Assembly: GCF_029360805.1 (NCBI RefSeq)
Contig: NZ_JARKNC010000002.1
Coordinates: 62,001 to 126,000, forward strand
Origin: Daejeonella sp. JGW-45
Lineage (GTDB): Bacteria > Bacteroidota > Bacteroidia > Sphingobacteriales > Sphingobacteriaceae
Direction of reading: 5' to 3'
DNA: 64,000 bases
This document shows, in pieces, positions 17,241 through 26,191 of the stretch. How positions within the stretch are numbered: the first letter of the stretch is position 1; the number at the start of each line of letters is the position of its first letter. Both the position numbers and the translations under genes were made by a program. The notes beneath the pieces are model-generated. The model was not told the origin of the DNA. It worked only from the letters and a program-made list of their open reading frames with translations, and did no database searches.

Positions 17241-18307
17241 TCAATCCCACCAATAACCCCCATTTGCTCCAGTTTCTTTTCAGCTTTCTCATCGGGGGTT
17301 AGCGCAGAATATTGCCGCATGAACTCTTCAGCTTTTAGCACCATATTCTCGGACCCTATAAAGATGGCAGAGCGCTGATGCAATGAACTGACTTCCTTTT
17401 CGCATATCCTGTTATAACCGTCTGTGGCCCGTCCGCCCGCCTGCTCTATGATAAAGGCCATGGGATTGCATTCGTACACAAGACGGAGCTTCCCGTTTGG
17501 CGCCCCCGACGTTGTCGGATAAATAAATATACCACCCTTGATCATGTTACGGTGAACATCAGCCACCATCGAGCCGATATAGCGGGAAGTGTAAGGCCGG
17601 GAGGTCTGCTGATCCTCAACCTGGCAATACTTCAGATATTTCTTAACACCGTCAGGAAAATGCACATAGTTGCCCTCGTTCAGGGAATAAATGGTGCCAT
17701 CCTTTGGTATGGTCATGTTGGGATGCGACAGGCAGAACTCTCCTATGGATGGATCTAACGTGAACCCATTCACCCCCTTTCCGGTGGTATAGACGAGCAT
17801 GGTAGAAGATCCGTAGATCACGTACCCCGCGGCTACCTGTTCGGTACCGTTTTGAAGAACATCTTCCAGCGTAGCCTTCCCGTCTGTAGACTTCCGGCGG
17901 TAAATGGAAAAGATCGTACCCACTGCCACATTTACATCTATATTGGATGAGCCGTCGAGCGGATCGATCGCAACGATATACTTAGCATTTTTAGAGACCT
18001 CGGCGTCGATAGGAACAAAGTCATCATTTTCCTCGGAAGCTACAATACAGCATTCTCCCCCGCTTGTCAGAGCCGAGATGAACTGCTCATTGGCAAACAC
18101 ATCCAGCTTTTTCTGGTTTTCACCCTGAATATTAACCGTGCCTACATCACCCAGGATATCCATCAGACCAGCTTTATTCACCTCGCGGTTCACAATCTTT
18201 GCGGCGATACCGATATCTCTGAGCAATCTTGACAGCTCCCCTTTTGCGTAAGGAAAATCACTCTGTTTTTCTATTATAAATTGGCCTAAGGTTAGAAGTC
18301 CCTGCAT
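17237..18307 (-). CDS. fbp: Class I fructose-1,6-bisphosphatase
   Basis: 356 residues. It hydrolyses fructose 1,6-bisphosphate to fructose 6-phosphate in gluconeogenesis. Visible motifs: KLDVFANE, then SEEND in the metal/lid region, the signature [14 protein letters not shown] (residues about 112-125) binding metal and phosphate, and the C-terminal [16 protein letters not shown] with GNIDG-like sugar-binding context. Length and order are those of class I enzymes, not of the large class III enzyme found in gut Bacteroides. Start ATG at 18307. It lies 21 nt downstream of the phosphodiesterase gene on the same strand, so co-transcription is likely. The stop codon sits inside a heptamer array. 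Confidence 0.96.
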   Translation of the reverse strand: MQGLLTLGQFIIEKQSDFPYAKGELSRLLRDIGIAAKIVNREVNKAGLMDILGDVGTVNIQGENQKKLDVFANEQFISALTSGGECCIVASEENDDFVPIDAEVSKNAKYIVAIDPLDGSSNIDVNVAVGTIFSIYRRKSTDGKATLEDVLQNGTEQVAAGYVIYGSSTMLVYTTGKGVNGFTLDPSIGEFCLSHPNMTIPKDGTIYSLNEGNYVHFPDGVKKYLKYCQVEDQQTSRPYTSRYIGSMVADVHRNMIKGGIFIYPTTSGAPNGKLRLVYECNPMAFIIEQAGGRATDGYNRICEKEVSSLHQRSAIFIGSENMVLKAEEFMRQYSALTPDEKAEKKLEQMGVIGGID

Positions 18308-18328
18308 ATACTTAGTGTACTTATTACA

Positions 18329-18823
18329 TTATATCTTCGCTAATTCGATGACGTCTAAGTTATGTATTTTTTCGTCAGAAATGCAAAATCGAAGCAATGT
18401 ACGGACTTTATGCCAACCGTATTTCCCGGCTGCGCCAGGATTTAAGTGTAAACAAGCAATATTTTTGTCGTACATAACCTTTAAGATATGGGAGTGCCCG
18501 CAAATAAATAAACCGGGCGGATCCTGATGGATCTCCTTCCTGATCTTCAGATCATATTTCCCGGGATAACCACCGATATGCGTCATCCATACTTTAACTT
18601 CTTCGCACCTGAATTTCAGGTGTTGGGGGTAGACTCTCCTGATATCCTGCCCGTCGATATTTCCATACACACCTTTAAACGGTTTAAAGCCGGCAAGTGC
18701 ATCAGCCACCCTGATGTCGCCAAAGTCGCCTGCATGCCAGATCTCATCACAGCTTTCAAAATGTTTAAATACAGCATCGTCAAGGTAACCATGAGTATCT
18801 GAGATCAAACCAATTTTGGTCAT
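18329..18823 (-). CDS. YfcE/MJ0936-type metallophosphoesterase
   Basis: 164 residues, normal for this compact family. The metal-binding motifs are all present: SDTHG (residues 8-12), HAGDFGD, VYGNIDG, MTHIGGYPG and CGHSH. These Mn-dependent phosphodiesterases cleave small phosphodiesters in vitro; the natural substrate is usually unknown. It sits 6 nt downstream of the methyltransferase gene and 21 nt upstream of fbp on the same strand, forming a short operon. Confidence 0.93.
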   Translation of the reverse strand: MTKIGLISDTHGYLDDAVFKHFESCDEIWHAGDFGDIRVADALAGFKPFKGVYGNIDGQDIRRVYPQHLKFRCEEVKVWMTHIGGYPGKYDLKIRKEIHQDPPGLFICGHSHILKVMYDKNIACLHLNPGAAGKYGWHKVRTLLRFCISDEKIHNLDVIELAKI

Positions 18824-18829
18824 ACCGAA

Positions 18830-19546
18830 TTAGAATATGGTCAGATAATCCTTTAACAAGCTGCGATATTCCCCGCTGTAGTTATTCTGGCTTTCATAAA
18901 TAACGAATTTCTCGTCGATAGTTTCACCAGGCTCCGGACTTATAACCAAAATACAGCGGTAAGGTTTTGATTCAGGGAATGAATGAATGAAGATGTTCTT
19001 ACTTACCTGCAGTTTCGTTTCTAACAGGAGCCGCTTTACCAGGTCGGCCGTATCCAATGGCAGGATCAGATACAGTTGCCCCCCTGTTTTTAAATGGCCG
19101 GATGCGCCCGAAATAAGACTGGAGAAAAAATCCTCGTTAGTATGCCTGGCCAATAGCTTCGATGGTTCCGCAGACTTCAGCGAATTAATAAAATACGGAG
19201 GATTCGAAACGATAAGGTCATACTTTTTATCAGCATTGGCCGACAAATGATCTTCAAAAGACGACTGTATGAGCTTCACCCGGTTTGAAAAGGGAGAATT
19301 GCTAATGTTTAAAGCAGCGGTTAAACCGGCACCTTCGTCTATCTCAACGGCATCAATGCGCGCGGCAGGGCTTCGCTGAGCAAGCATCAGTGCTATTACT
19401 CCAGTGCCCGTACCTATTTCAAGAATATCCAGGGCATTGCGCGTATCGGCCATCGCACCAAGTAATGCAGCATCGGTATTGACCTTCATTCCGCAATTGG
19501 TCTGATCAATGCTAAACTGCTTGAATTGAAATACCTTGCTCATCAA
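18830..19546 (-). CDS. tRNA1(Val) A37 N6-methyltransferase (YfiC/TrmN6 family)
   Basis: 238 residues. The N-terminus FKQFSIDQTNCGMKVNTDAALLGAMA matches the YfiC opening (here described as motifs at residues 8-33). The SAM-binding motif is LEIGTGTGVIALMLAQ (42-57), and the catalytic NPPYF motif is at 115-119, which marks methylation of an exocyclic amino group. The known substrate of the family is adenine 37 of tRNA-Val. First gene of a minus-strand set with the phosphoesterase and fbp. Confidence 0.9.
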   Translation of the reverse strand: MMSKVFQFKQFSIDQTNCGMKVNTDAALLGAMADTRNALDILEIGTGTGVIALMLAQRSPAARIDAVEIDEGAGLTAALNISNSPFSNRVKLIQSSFEDHLSANADKKYDLIVSNPPYFINSLKSAEPSKLLARHTNEDFFSSLISGASGHLKTGGQLYLILPLDTADLVKRLLLETKLQVSKNIFIHSFPESKPYRCILVISPEPGETIDEKFVIYESQNNYSGEYRSLLKDYLTIF

Positions 19547-19627
19547 ATTTCTGAAAGTTCAACCGGCAAGCTGCCAGACAATTCCCTAATACTTAGCCGA
19601 CTTAAGCAGGACTTGCAGCAGGCGGCT

Positions 19628-21850
19628 TTAGTCGCCGAGGATATTATGCAATACGTTGTTGTATACTGACTGCGATCCGTTCACTTGTCCGAAGCTTGCC
19701 TGATCGACAAAAAGTTCTCCGGAGCTGACAGTTCCAAGAAGGCTGAATTCAGTCTCTGATGTCGCTAAAAGCTCGATAAACTCTTCCTGCTTCTCAGCTT
19801 TCACAGACACAACAACCCGGCCCTGCGCCTCTCCGAAAAGGAATGCGTCTTTGCGAAGGCTTGAATCAGTTTCGATATCGAAACCGAGGTTATTAGGCAT
19901 CGATGACTCCAGCAAAGCGATATAGAGCCCGCCGTCAGACACATCATGAGCAGACTCAATCAGCTTTTGTCTGATAAGCTGTTTGATAACCTGGTGCATC
20001 GCATATTCCTTGTCCAGGTCGAAATGCGGCGCCGGACAGGCGGTTATATTATGGAACGAGGCAAGATATTGTGAAGAAGCGATATCGTTCACGCTCTCTC
20101 CTATCAGATAGATAAGATCGCCGGCTTGTTTAAAGTCGGAAGTCATAAACGTATCCAGGTTATCAAGCACTCCCAGCATGCCTATTGTTGGTGTAGGAAA
20201 TACTGGTCCTTCGTCTGACGACTGGTTATAAAAACTCACGTTACCGCCGGTTACCGGGGTTTCGAATTTTGTACAGGCTGCGCCCATTCCTTTTATGGCA
20301 CCCACAAACTGCCAGTAAACTTCCGGAACGTATGGATTTCCAAAATTCAGGCAATTGGTAATTGCTACCGGCTCGCCTCCGGCGCAGGTAATGTTACGCG
20401 CCGCCTCAGCTACTGCAATTGCGCAGCCTTTTTCCGGATCTGCATACACATAGCGCGAATTACAGTCTACAGTTAACGCTATAGCCTTATCAGTGCCCTT
20501 AACACTTACTACGGCAGCATCGCTTGGCCTGTTTGTCGTCATAGTAGCCGTACCAACCATTGAATCGTACTGATCGGTAACCCATCGTTTCGAAGCTATA
20601 TTAGGATGAGCAACCAGGTGTTCGGCAACAGCTTTAAGATCTGAAGGTTCTTTAACATCGTCAATATTGAATTTAAGGTTCTCCTGGAAATATGCGGGTT
20701 CCTTAAATTCCCTTTTGTACACCGGTGCACCACCTCCAAGAACAAGGTCGTCAGCCGGTACGTCAGCTACAAGTTCGCCGTTCATAAAGTATTGGAGACG
20801 TTTGGTGTCAGTCACCTCGCCGATGATCACACAATTCAGGTCCCAGCGGTCGAATACTGCCTCCACATCTTTTTCCCTTCCCTTTTCAACAACGATAAGC
20901 ATCCGCTCCTGTGATTCTGACAACAAGATCTCGAAAGGCTTCATGTTCTCCTGGCGCATCGGCACCAGGTCAAGATCTATTCTCATCCCATGCTCGCCCT
21001 TGGCCGACATTTCAGAATTGGAGCAAATAATGCCCGCAGCTCCCATGTCCTGCATACCTACTACTGCGCCTGTTTTGATCACATCCAGGGTTGCTTCCAG
21101 GAGAAGTTTTTCCTGAAAAGGATCTCCAACCTGAACGGCCGGCAGGTCATTTATTGAATCTTCAGTTATATTCTTAGAAGCAAATGCTGCACCGTGGATT
21201 CCATCTTTACCTGTTGAAGACCCTACGATATATACCGGGTTACCCACTCCGTATGAGGTTGCGGATACGGTTTCGCCTGGTTTAACGATCCCGGCCGACA
21301 TCGCATTAACCAGGGGATTTACATTATAGCACTCGTCAAAGAACAATTCGCCGCCAACCGTCGGGATACCAAAGGCATTTCCGTAATCGCCAATGCCTTT
21401 AACAACACCTTTAATTAGCCATTTGGTACGGTCCTGCTCCGGATCACCGAAACGCAGGGAATTAAGCTGGGCAATGGGACGTGCTCCCATAGTAAATATA
21501 TCACGGTTAATGCCCCCAACCCCTGTTGCAGCACCTTGATAAGGTTCCAATGCCGAAGGGTGATTATGGGACTCTATTTTGAATACACAGGCAATATTAT
21601 CACCGAGGTCGACCATACCTGCGTTCTCTTCACCCGCTTTTGCCAGCATGCGCGGACCATCTTTAGGCAGTGTTTTAAGCCACGTAATTGAATTCTTATA
21701 TGAGCAATGCTCGCTCCACATCACTGAGAAAATAGAGAGTTCAGTAAAATTCGGCGTGCGCCCTAAAATTTCTTTTATTCTGTCAAACTCGTCAGGAAGA
21801 AGGCCAAGATCTTTTGCGGTTTCTAAGGTAGTTAATTGCTGATTTTCCAA
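19628..21850 (-). CDS. purL: Phosphoribosylformylglycinamidine synthase II
   Basis: 740 residues, the small PurL type that needs separate PurS and PurQ. It converts FGAR to FGAM in purine synthesis. The opening has [11 protein letters not shown] (catalytic and ATP-binding His), then [21 protein letters not shown], and a later second AIRS-like half with DVSDGGL. No ATG occurs before residue 44, and a TGA lies in frame 27 nt upstream, so the start is the TTG at 21850. A TACTTTTG -7 box lies 25 nt upstream. It is divergent from glutamine synthetase, whose product is its nitrogen donor, and purM lies 3 kb away. Confidence 0.96.
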   Translation of the reverse strand: MENQQLTTLETAKDLGLLPDEFDRIKEILGRTPNFTELSIFSVMWSEHCSYKNSITWLKTLPKDGPRMLAKAGEENAGMVDLGDNIACVFKIESHNHPSALEPYQGAATGVGGINRDIFTMGARPIAQLNSLRFGDPEQDRTKWLIKGVVKGIGDYGNAFGIPTVGGELFFDECYNVNPLVNAMSAGIVKPGETVSATSYGVGNPVYIVGSSTGKDGIHGAAFASKNITEDSINDLPAVQVGDPFQEKLLLEATLDVIKTGAVVGMQDMGAAGIICSNSEMSAKGEHGMRIDLDLVPMRQENMKPFEILLSESQERMLIVVEKGREKDVEAVFDRWDLNCVIIGEVTDTKRLQYFMNGELVADVPADDLVLGGGAPVYKREFKEPAYFQENLKFNIDDVKEPSDLKAVAEHLVAHPNIASKRWVTDQYDSMVGTATMTTNRPSDAAVVSVKGTDKAIALTVDCNSRYVYADPEKGCAIAVAEAARNITCAGGEPVAITNCLNFGNPYVPEVYWQFVGAIKGMGAACTKFETPVTGGNVSFYNQSSDEGPVFPTPTIGMLGVLDNLDTFMTSDFKQAGDLIYLIGESVNDIASSQYLASFHNITACPAPHFDLDKEYAMHQVIKQLIRQKLIESAHDVSDGGLYIALLESSMPNNLGFDIETDSSLRKDAFLFGEAQGRVVVSVKAEKQEEFIELLATSETEFSLLGTVSSGELFVDQASFGQVNGSQSVYNNVLHNILGD

Positions 21851-21875
21851 AGTATCGGTTTTTTGTTGGGAAGGT

Positions 21876-21883
21876 CAAAAGTA
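21876..21883 (-). promoter_or_regulatory. -7 box of purL
   Basis: TACTTTTG on the minus strand matches TAnnTTTG, 25 nt upstream of the purL TTG codon. No TTG is found at the -33 position. Confidence 0.6.
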
Positions 21884-21899
21884 GGAAAAAGGAAGGAAA

Positions 21900-22054
21900 G
21901 TTATACGTTTTACGTTGTACGTTTTACGTTGGGGCACGGAAAGTCAAACGTGGTTAAGTTCTGAGCCCTGAGTTTTGGTGAGCAGCCTCGTTTTAAATCT
22001 CCCGTTATTGCTAAGCTTAGCAAACGTAAAACGTTACAACCTATAACTTACAGC
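21900..22054. repeat. Paired heptad arms between purL and glutamine synthetase
   Basis: Left arm 21900-21934 has five heptamers of GTTATAC/GTTTTAC type. Right arm 22026-22054 has the inverted form (GTAAAAC, CTATAAC, TTACAGC, with one 8-nt unit). Between them near 21962-21980 are further CTGAGCC/CTGAGTT heptamers. The region lies between two divergent genes. The rest of the 325-nt gap is AT-rich with no recognised gene. Confidence 0.85.
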
Positions 22055-22175
22055 TAGAAAATTATGTTTTTTTAACCAAAAAAGTTAAAACTTAACGAAA
22101 ATTTCAATAATTAGCTTTCATTTTCACAGCAAAACACTATTTTTATCGAAAATTTAATTAAAACTGAGCAAAACG

Positions 22176-24350
22176 ATGTCATCTTTAAGATTTCAAGCAC
22201 TAAATGCAGTTCTTTCCAGAACAACTCCTGAAGTAAAGTGTCCTTCAGGCAAACCGTCTGATTATTTTAATGTAAACGTCTTTAATCTAAAGAAGATGAA
22301 AGACAGCTTATCGAAAGAAGCGTTCAATAGCATTGAGCACTCTATCGAATCTGGCACACCCATAGACAGGGCCATCTCAGAACAGGTTGCTACAGCTATG
22401 AAGTCATGGGCTATGTCTAAAGGAGCTTCGCATTATACGCATTGGTTTCAGCCCCTTACAGGATCGACTGCCGAGAAACACGATTCGTTTTTTGAGCCAG
22501 GATCTGACGGCCAAGGTTTAGATAAATTTTCCGGTGAGGCTTTATCTCAGCAAGAGCCGGATGCATCAAGTTTTCCTAATGGAGGTATCCGCAGTACATT
22601 CGAGGCTCGTGGTTATACAGCCTGGGATCCGTCATCTCCTGCTTTCATTATGGGAAGTACCTTATGTATCCCAACAGTTTTCGTTTCTTATACAGGCGAA
22701 GCACTCGATTTTAAAGCTCCTTTATTAAAGGCCTTAAGCGTGATGGACAAGGCAGCAGTTGGTGTTGCACAGTACTTCGACAAAGCTATTGAGAAAGTAA
22801 ATGCATCCTTAGGTATTGAGCAAGAGTATTTCCTTGTTGATCTGGCCTTATTTAATGCCCGTCCGGATCTTTACCTGACAGGCAGAACCTTATTTGGTCA
22901 CATGTCTGCTAAAAACCAGCAGCTGGATGATCATTACTTCGGTTCTATTCCTGACCGTGTTCTTGCTTATATGCAGGAGCTTGAGATCGAATCTATCAAA
23001 TTGGGCATTCCTTTAAAAACCCGTCATAATGAAGTTGCACCATCTCAATTTGAGTGTGCTCCTATCTATGAAGAAATAAACCTTGCGATCGACCACAATT
23101 CATTGTTAATGGATCTGATGGATAAAGTTGCGCGCCGTCATAACTTTAAAGTGCTATTGCATGAGAAGCCGTATGCAGGCATCAATGGATCGGGTAAGCA
23201 TAATAACTGGTCATTAATTACTAATACAGGTAAAAACCTTCTTGCACCGGGTAAAACTCCAAAAAACAACCTGATGTTCCTTACGTTTTTTGTAAATACC
23301 ATCAGGGCAGTTTATGAGTATTCAGACCTGCTGAGGGCATCAATTGCGTCTGTCAATAATGATCACCGGCTCGGCGCTAACGAAGCTCCGCCGGCAATTA
23401 TTTCCATGTTCCTGGGAAGCCAGCTGAACGACCTGTTAGATGAGATCGAAAGTTCAAGAGTAACTTCGAAGATGAAGCAGGAACCGGCATTATGGACCAG
23501 CATTCCAAAAGTTCCTCAGATCCTTTTAGATAATACCGACCGTAACCGTACGTCGCCCCTTGCCTTCACCGGCAACAAATTCGAGCTCCGCGCTGTTGGA
23601 TCGTCAGCAAACTCTGCCAATCCAATGACCGTTTTGAATCTTATCGTTGCTGATCAGTTGAACAAGTTCAAAACTGAGGTGGATAAGCTTATCAAAAAAG
23701 GCGATAAAAAAGATGTTGCTTTAATGACGGTTATCAAACGCTATATTAAGGAATCTAAAGCCATCAGGTTTGAAGGAAACGGATATAGTGATGAGTGGGC
23801 ACAGGAAGCAGAAAAGAGAGGATTGAGCAATATCAAAACTACTCCGAAAGCTTTAGACGTTCTGCTGGATCCTAAAACTGATAAATTATTTGAAGAAACA
23901 GGTGTATTCACTAAACGTGAGTCACATGCACGCCACGAGATCTTGCTTGAAAGCTATTTCAAGAAACTTCAGATCGAAGCAAGGGTTATGGGTGAGCTGG
24001 TTGATAACGTGATCATCCCGACCGCTATCAGATATCAGACCTCTCTTATCGAGAACGTAAAAGGTCTAAAAGATATCGGCCTCAGCGCAGACACTTACGA
24101 AGCACAGATGGGTATTATCAAGAAGATATCTGAGCACGTTAACTTTATTAAAACCAACAATAGAAAGATGATCGATGAGCGTAAGAAAGCCAACAACATC
24201 GAAGATGTCAGGGATAAGGCTATCGCTTACGATGAAAACGTAAAATCTTATTTCGACCCTATCCGTTACCACGTTGACAAACTGGAGCAATTGGTAGATG
24301 ATGCTAAATGGCCGTTACCGAAGTTCAGAGAGCTGTTGTTTATTAAATAG
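22176..24350 (+). CDS. glnN: Glutamine synthetase type III
   Basis: 724 residues, the expected size for GSIII and much longer than GSI. It makes glutamine from glutamate, ammonia and ATP in the cytoplasm. The N-terminus (RFQALNAVLSRTTPEV) and the block THWFQPLTGSTAEKHDSF are GSIII signatures. The ATP/metal site appears as GIEQEYFLVD, and KTRHNEVAPSQFECAP then GSGKHNNWS hold substrate contacts. The C-terminal GSIII extension has helical EARVMGELVDNVIIPTA. Monocistronic, with a terminator just after the stop. GSIII is the typical form in Bacteroidota. Confidence 0.96.
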   Translation: MSSLRFQALNAVLSRTTPEVKCPSGKPSDYFNVNVFNLKKMKDSLSKEAFNSIEHSIESGTPIDRAISEQVATAMKSWAMSKGASHYTHWFQPLTGSTAEKHDSFFEPGSDGQGLDKFSGEALSQQEPDASSFPNGGIRSTFEARGYTAWDPSSPAFIMGSTLCIPTVFVSYTGEALDFKAPLLKALSVMDKAAVGVAQYFDKAIEKVNASLGIEQEYFLVDLALFNARPDLYLTGRTLFGHMSAKNQQLDDHYFGSIPDRVLAYMQELEIESIKLGIPLKTRHNEVAPSQFECAPIYEEINLAIDHNSLLMDLMDKVARRHNFKVLLHEKPYAGINGSGKHNNWSLITNTGKNLLAPGKTPKNNLMFLTFFVNTIRAVYEYSDLLRASIASVNNDHRLGANEAPPAIISMFLGSQLNDLLDEIESSRVTSKMKQEPALWTSIPKVPQILLDNTDRNRTSPLAFTGNKFELRAVGSSANSANPMTVLNLIVADQLNKFKTEVDKLIKKGDKKDVALMTVIKRYIKESKAIRFEGNGYSDEWAQEAEKRGLSNIKTTPKALDVLLDPKTDKLFEETGVFTKRESHARHEILLESYFKKLQIEARVMGELVDNVIIPTAIRYQTSLIENVKGLKDIGLSADTYEAQMGIIKKISEHVNFIKTNNRKMIDERKKANNIEDVRDKAIAYDENVKSYFDPIRYHVDKLEQLVDDAKWPLPKFRELLFIK

Positions 24351-24352
24351 TA

Positions 24353-24373
24353 TCAAGAGTCAAGAATCAAGAC
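24353..24373. repeat. TCAAGAG heptamer triplet
   Basis: Three consecutive heptamers (TCAAGAG, TCAAGAA, TCAAGAC) begin two bases after the glutamine synthetase stop and end just before its terminator. Confidence 0.75.
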
Positions 24374-24375
24374 AG

Positions 24376-24401
24376 GCCCCGCTTCAAAGCGGGGCTTTTT
24401 T
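24376..24401 (+). terminator. Intrinsic terminator of glutamine synthetase
   Basis: GCCCCGCT and AGCGGGGC form a GC-rich stem around a TCAA loop, followed by TTTTTT. Confidence 0.95.
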
Positions 24402-24567
24402 GTTGGCTAACTATGTTTCCAGCCTGTGTTAAGTATATACTTATCAGAGATAAAAATTTATTCTATTTTCTAAAACGATAAAATTTGATTACTTTCGTTT
24501 AACGAAACTCAGGAAGAGTCCTCTTCCTCATTTTACCAAAAAATCAATCTTAATTTTCCAGGCACGG

Positions 24568-24743
24568 GCTTCGAGACTCGGGGCAGAATCGTTCGTATCT
24601 GGTTCTATAAGGATCAGCGAAAGATCCGGGAAAGATCCGGGACACATTCGATGATTTCCCGAAGCCTTCCCGGAACTGTCTCGGAACTTTCCCGGAACTG
24701 TGTCGAACCAAATACGAAGGAATCTCCTAGCGTTCCCGAAGCA
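24568..24743. repeat. 176-nt quasi-palindrome with 11-nt units
   Basis: In the 527-nt gap between glutamine synthetase and purM. Left-arm TTCGTATCTGGTTC (24592-24605) pairs with GAACCAAATACGAA (24705-24718) with one mismatch around a centre near 24655. Inside, the left arm repeats the 11-mer AAGATCCGGGA and the right arm repeats a TTCCCGGAACT-like unit, and pairing continues outward to CTTCG/CGAAG ends. The remainder of the gap is AT-rich with no gene. Confidence 0.85.
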
Positions 24744-24914
24744 TTGGTAAAGAAGCTAAAGTTAAAATAAGGGATGGATTAAAACCAACAAATGATTGCT
24801 GGATAAATTAACTTAAAGTTAATTGACTGCGGGATGATTCACCCGGGAAATGAAATTGAAGATAGAAATTTTTATGCAATTTTCCAAATTCAGTGACAAC
24901 TAACAACATTTCAC

Positions 24915-24922
24915 TAATTTTG
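24915..24922 (+). promoter_or_regulatory. -7 box of purM
   Basis: TAATTTTG matches TAnnTTTG and ends six nucleotides before the purM ATG, so transcription would begin at or next to the start codon (leaderless mRNA). Confidence 0.6.
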
Positions 24923-24928
24923 CACCCG

Positions 24929-26110
24929 ATGTCCAATCTCAAATACAACCAGCGCGGCGTTTCTGCTGATAAAGAAGATGTGCACAATGCCATCAAGAAC
25001 ATAGACAAAGGAATTTTCCCAAAGGCTTTTTGCAAGATCATACCTGACATATTGGGTAAGGATGATGCGTATTGCAATATTATGCATGCAGATGGCGCGG
25101 GCACAAAGTCCTCACTGGCTTATGTGTATTGGAAAGAGACCGGAGATATTTCTGTATGGAGAGGAATAGCACAGGATGCTATTATCATGAACCTGGACGA
25201 TCTTCTTTGCGTTGGGGCCACGGATAACATTTTATTGTCGTCTACGATTGGCCGTAACAAGAACCTTATCCCGGGGGAAGTTATTGCCGAGATCATTAAT
25301 GGAACCGAAGATATTTTAAAAGACCTTAGAGAGCTCGGCATCGGTATTTATTCTACGGGCGGTGAGACTGCTGATGTCGGTGACATTGTAAGAACGATCA
25401 TCGTAGATTCTACTGTGACCTGCCGGATGGAGCGCTCGGAGATCATTTCGAACGATAAGATCCAGCCGGGTGACGTGATAGTCGGATTATCTTCATACGG
25501 GCAGGCAAGCTATGAAAACGAATACAACGGTGGTATGGGTTCGAACGGGCTTACTTCTGCCCGGCATGATGTTTTCCATAAATATGTTGCCGAAAAATAT
25601 CCTGAGAGCTATGACCCTGCGGTACCTTATGAACTAATATTTGCTGGCGGCAAAAAGCTGACAGACGAAATAAGCATACGCGGAGCAGGTGCCGTTACAG
25701 CGGGAAAACTGGTCTTGTCTCCTACCCGCACCTACGCGCCGGTTGTAAAGAAGATACTGGATAAATACCGTTCAGAAATACACGGAATGGTTCATTGCAG
25801 CGGCGGTGCGCAGACAAAGATCCTGCACTTCATCGATAACCTTCATATTATTAAAGACAATCTCCTGCCTGTCCCGGAACTCTTTAAGCTGATCCATGAC
25901 CAATCCGGCACGGACTGGAAGGAAATGTATAAAGTATTTAATATGGGGCACCGGATGGAATTCTATGTTCCTGAGAAGATTGCGCAATATATTATTGATA
26001 CCTCACAGGATTTCAACGTAGAAGCGCAGATTGTAGGAAGAGTTGAGAAAGCAGAGAAGAAACAGGTGACGATAAGATCGGAGTACGGGGAGTTTGTTTA
26101 TCAGTTTTAG
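24929..26110 (+). CDS. purM: Phosphoribosylformylglycinamidine cyclo-ligase (AIR synthase)
   Basis: 393 residues from ATG 24929; a GTG 12 codons upstream would place the start above the -7 box and is rejected. It converts FGAM to AIR in purine synthesis. The N-terminal YNQRGVSADKEDVHNAIKNI, then MHADGAGTKSSLAY (substrate/ATP site) and GIYSTGGETADVGD match the long Bacteroidota PurM form, which is about 45 residues longer than the E. coli enzyme. It lies on the opposite strand to purL with glutamine synthetase between them. Convergent with the S46 peptidase. Confidence 0.93.
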   Translation: MSNLKYNQRGVSADKEDVHNAIKNIDKGIFPKAFCKIIPDILGKDDAYCNIMHADGAGTKSSLAYVYWKETGDISVWRGIAQDAIIMNLDDLLCVGATDNILLSSTIGRNKNLIPGEVIAEIINGTEDILKDLRELGIGIYSTGGETADVGDIVRTIIVDSTVTCRMERSEIISNDKIQPGDVIVGLSSYGQASYENEYNGGMGSNGLTSARHDVFHKYVAEKYPESYDPAVPYELIFAGGKKLTDEISIRGAGAVTAGKLVLSPTRTYAPVVKKILDKYRSEIHGMVHCSGGAQTKILHFIDNLHIIKDNLLPVPELFKLIHDQSGTDWKEMYKVFNMGHRMEFYVPEKIAQYIIDTSQDFNVEAQIVGRVEKAEKKQVTIRSEYGEFVYQF

Positions 26111-26191
26111 TAATTAGTGTTCAGTAACCAGTGTTCAGTTCCCGGTCTGGAAAGACTAGGCGTCTGATTACTGGTCACTGGTCAAGATCAC
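26111..26191. repeat. Paired heptad arms between purM and S46 peptidase
   Basis: Left arm begins directly after the purM stop: TAATTAG, TGTTCAG, TAACCAG and TGTTCAG in phase (26111-26138). Right arm at 26164-26191 has CTGATTA, two CTGGTCA and a final unit that contains the TGA stop of the peptidase (26188-26190). The arms are imperfect reverse complements. Confidence 0.85.

Noticed and set aside
16948-17256. 102-codon frame with repeated amino-acid blocks
   Set aside because: It is created by an 84-bp tandem repeat whose length is a multiple of three and runs on into the ACCTCAT array and the end of fbp. No start signal and no known family.
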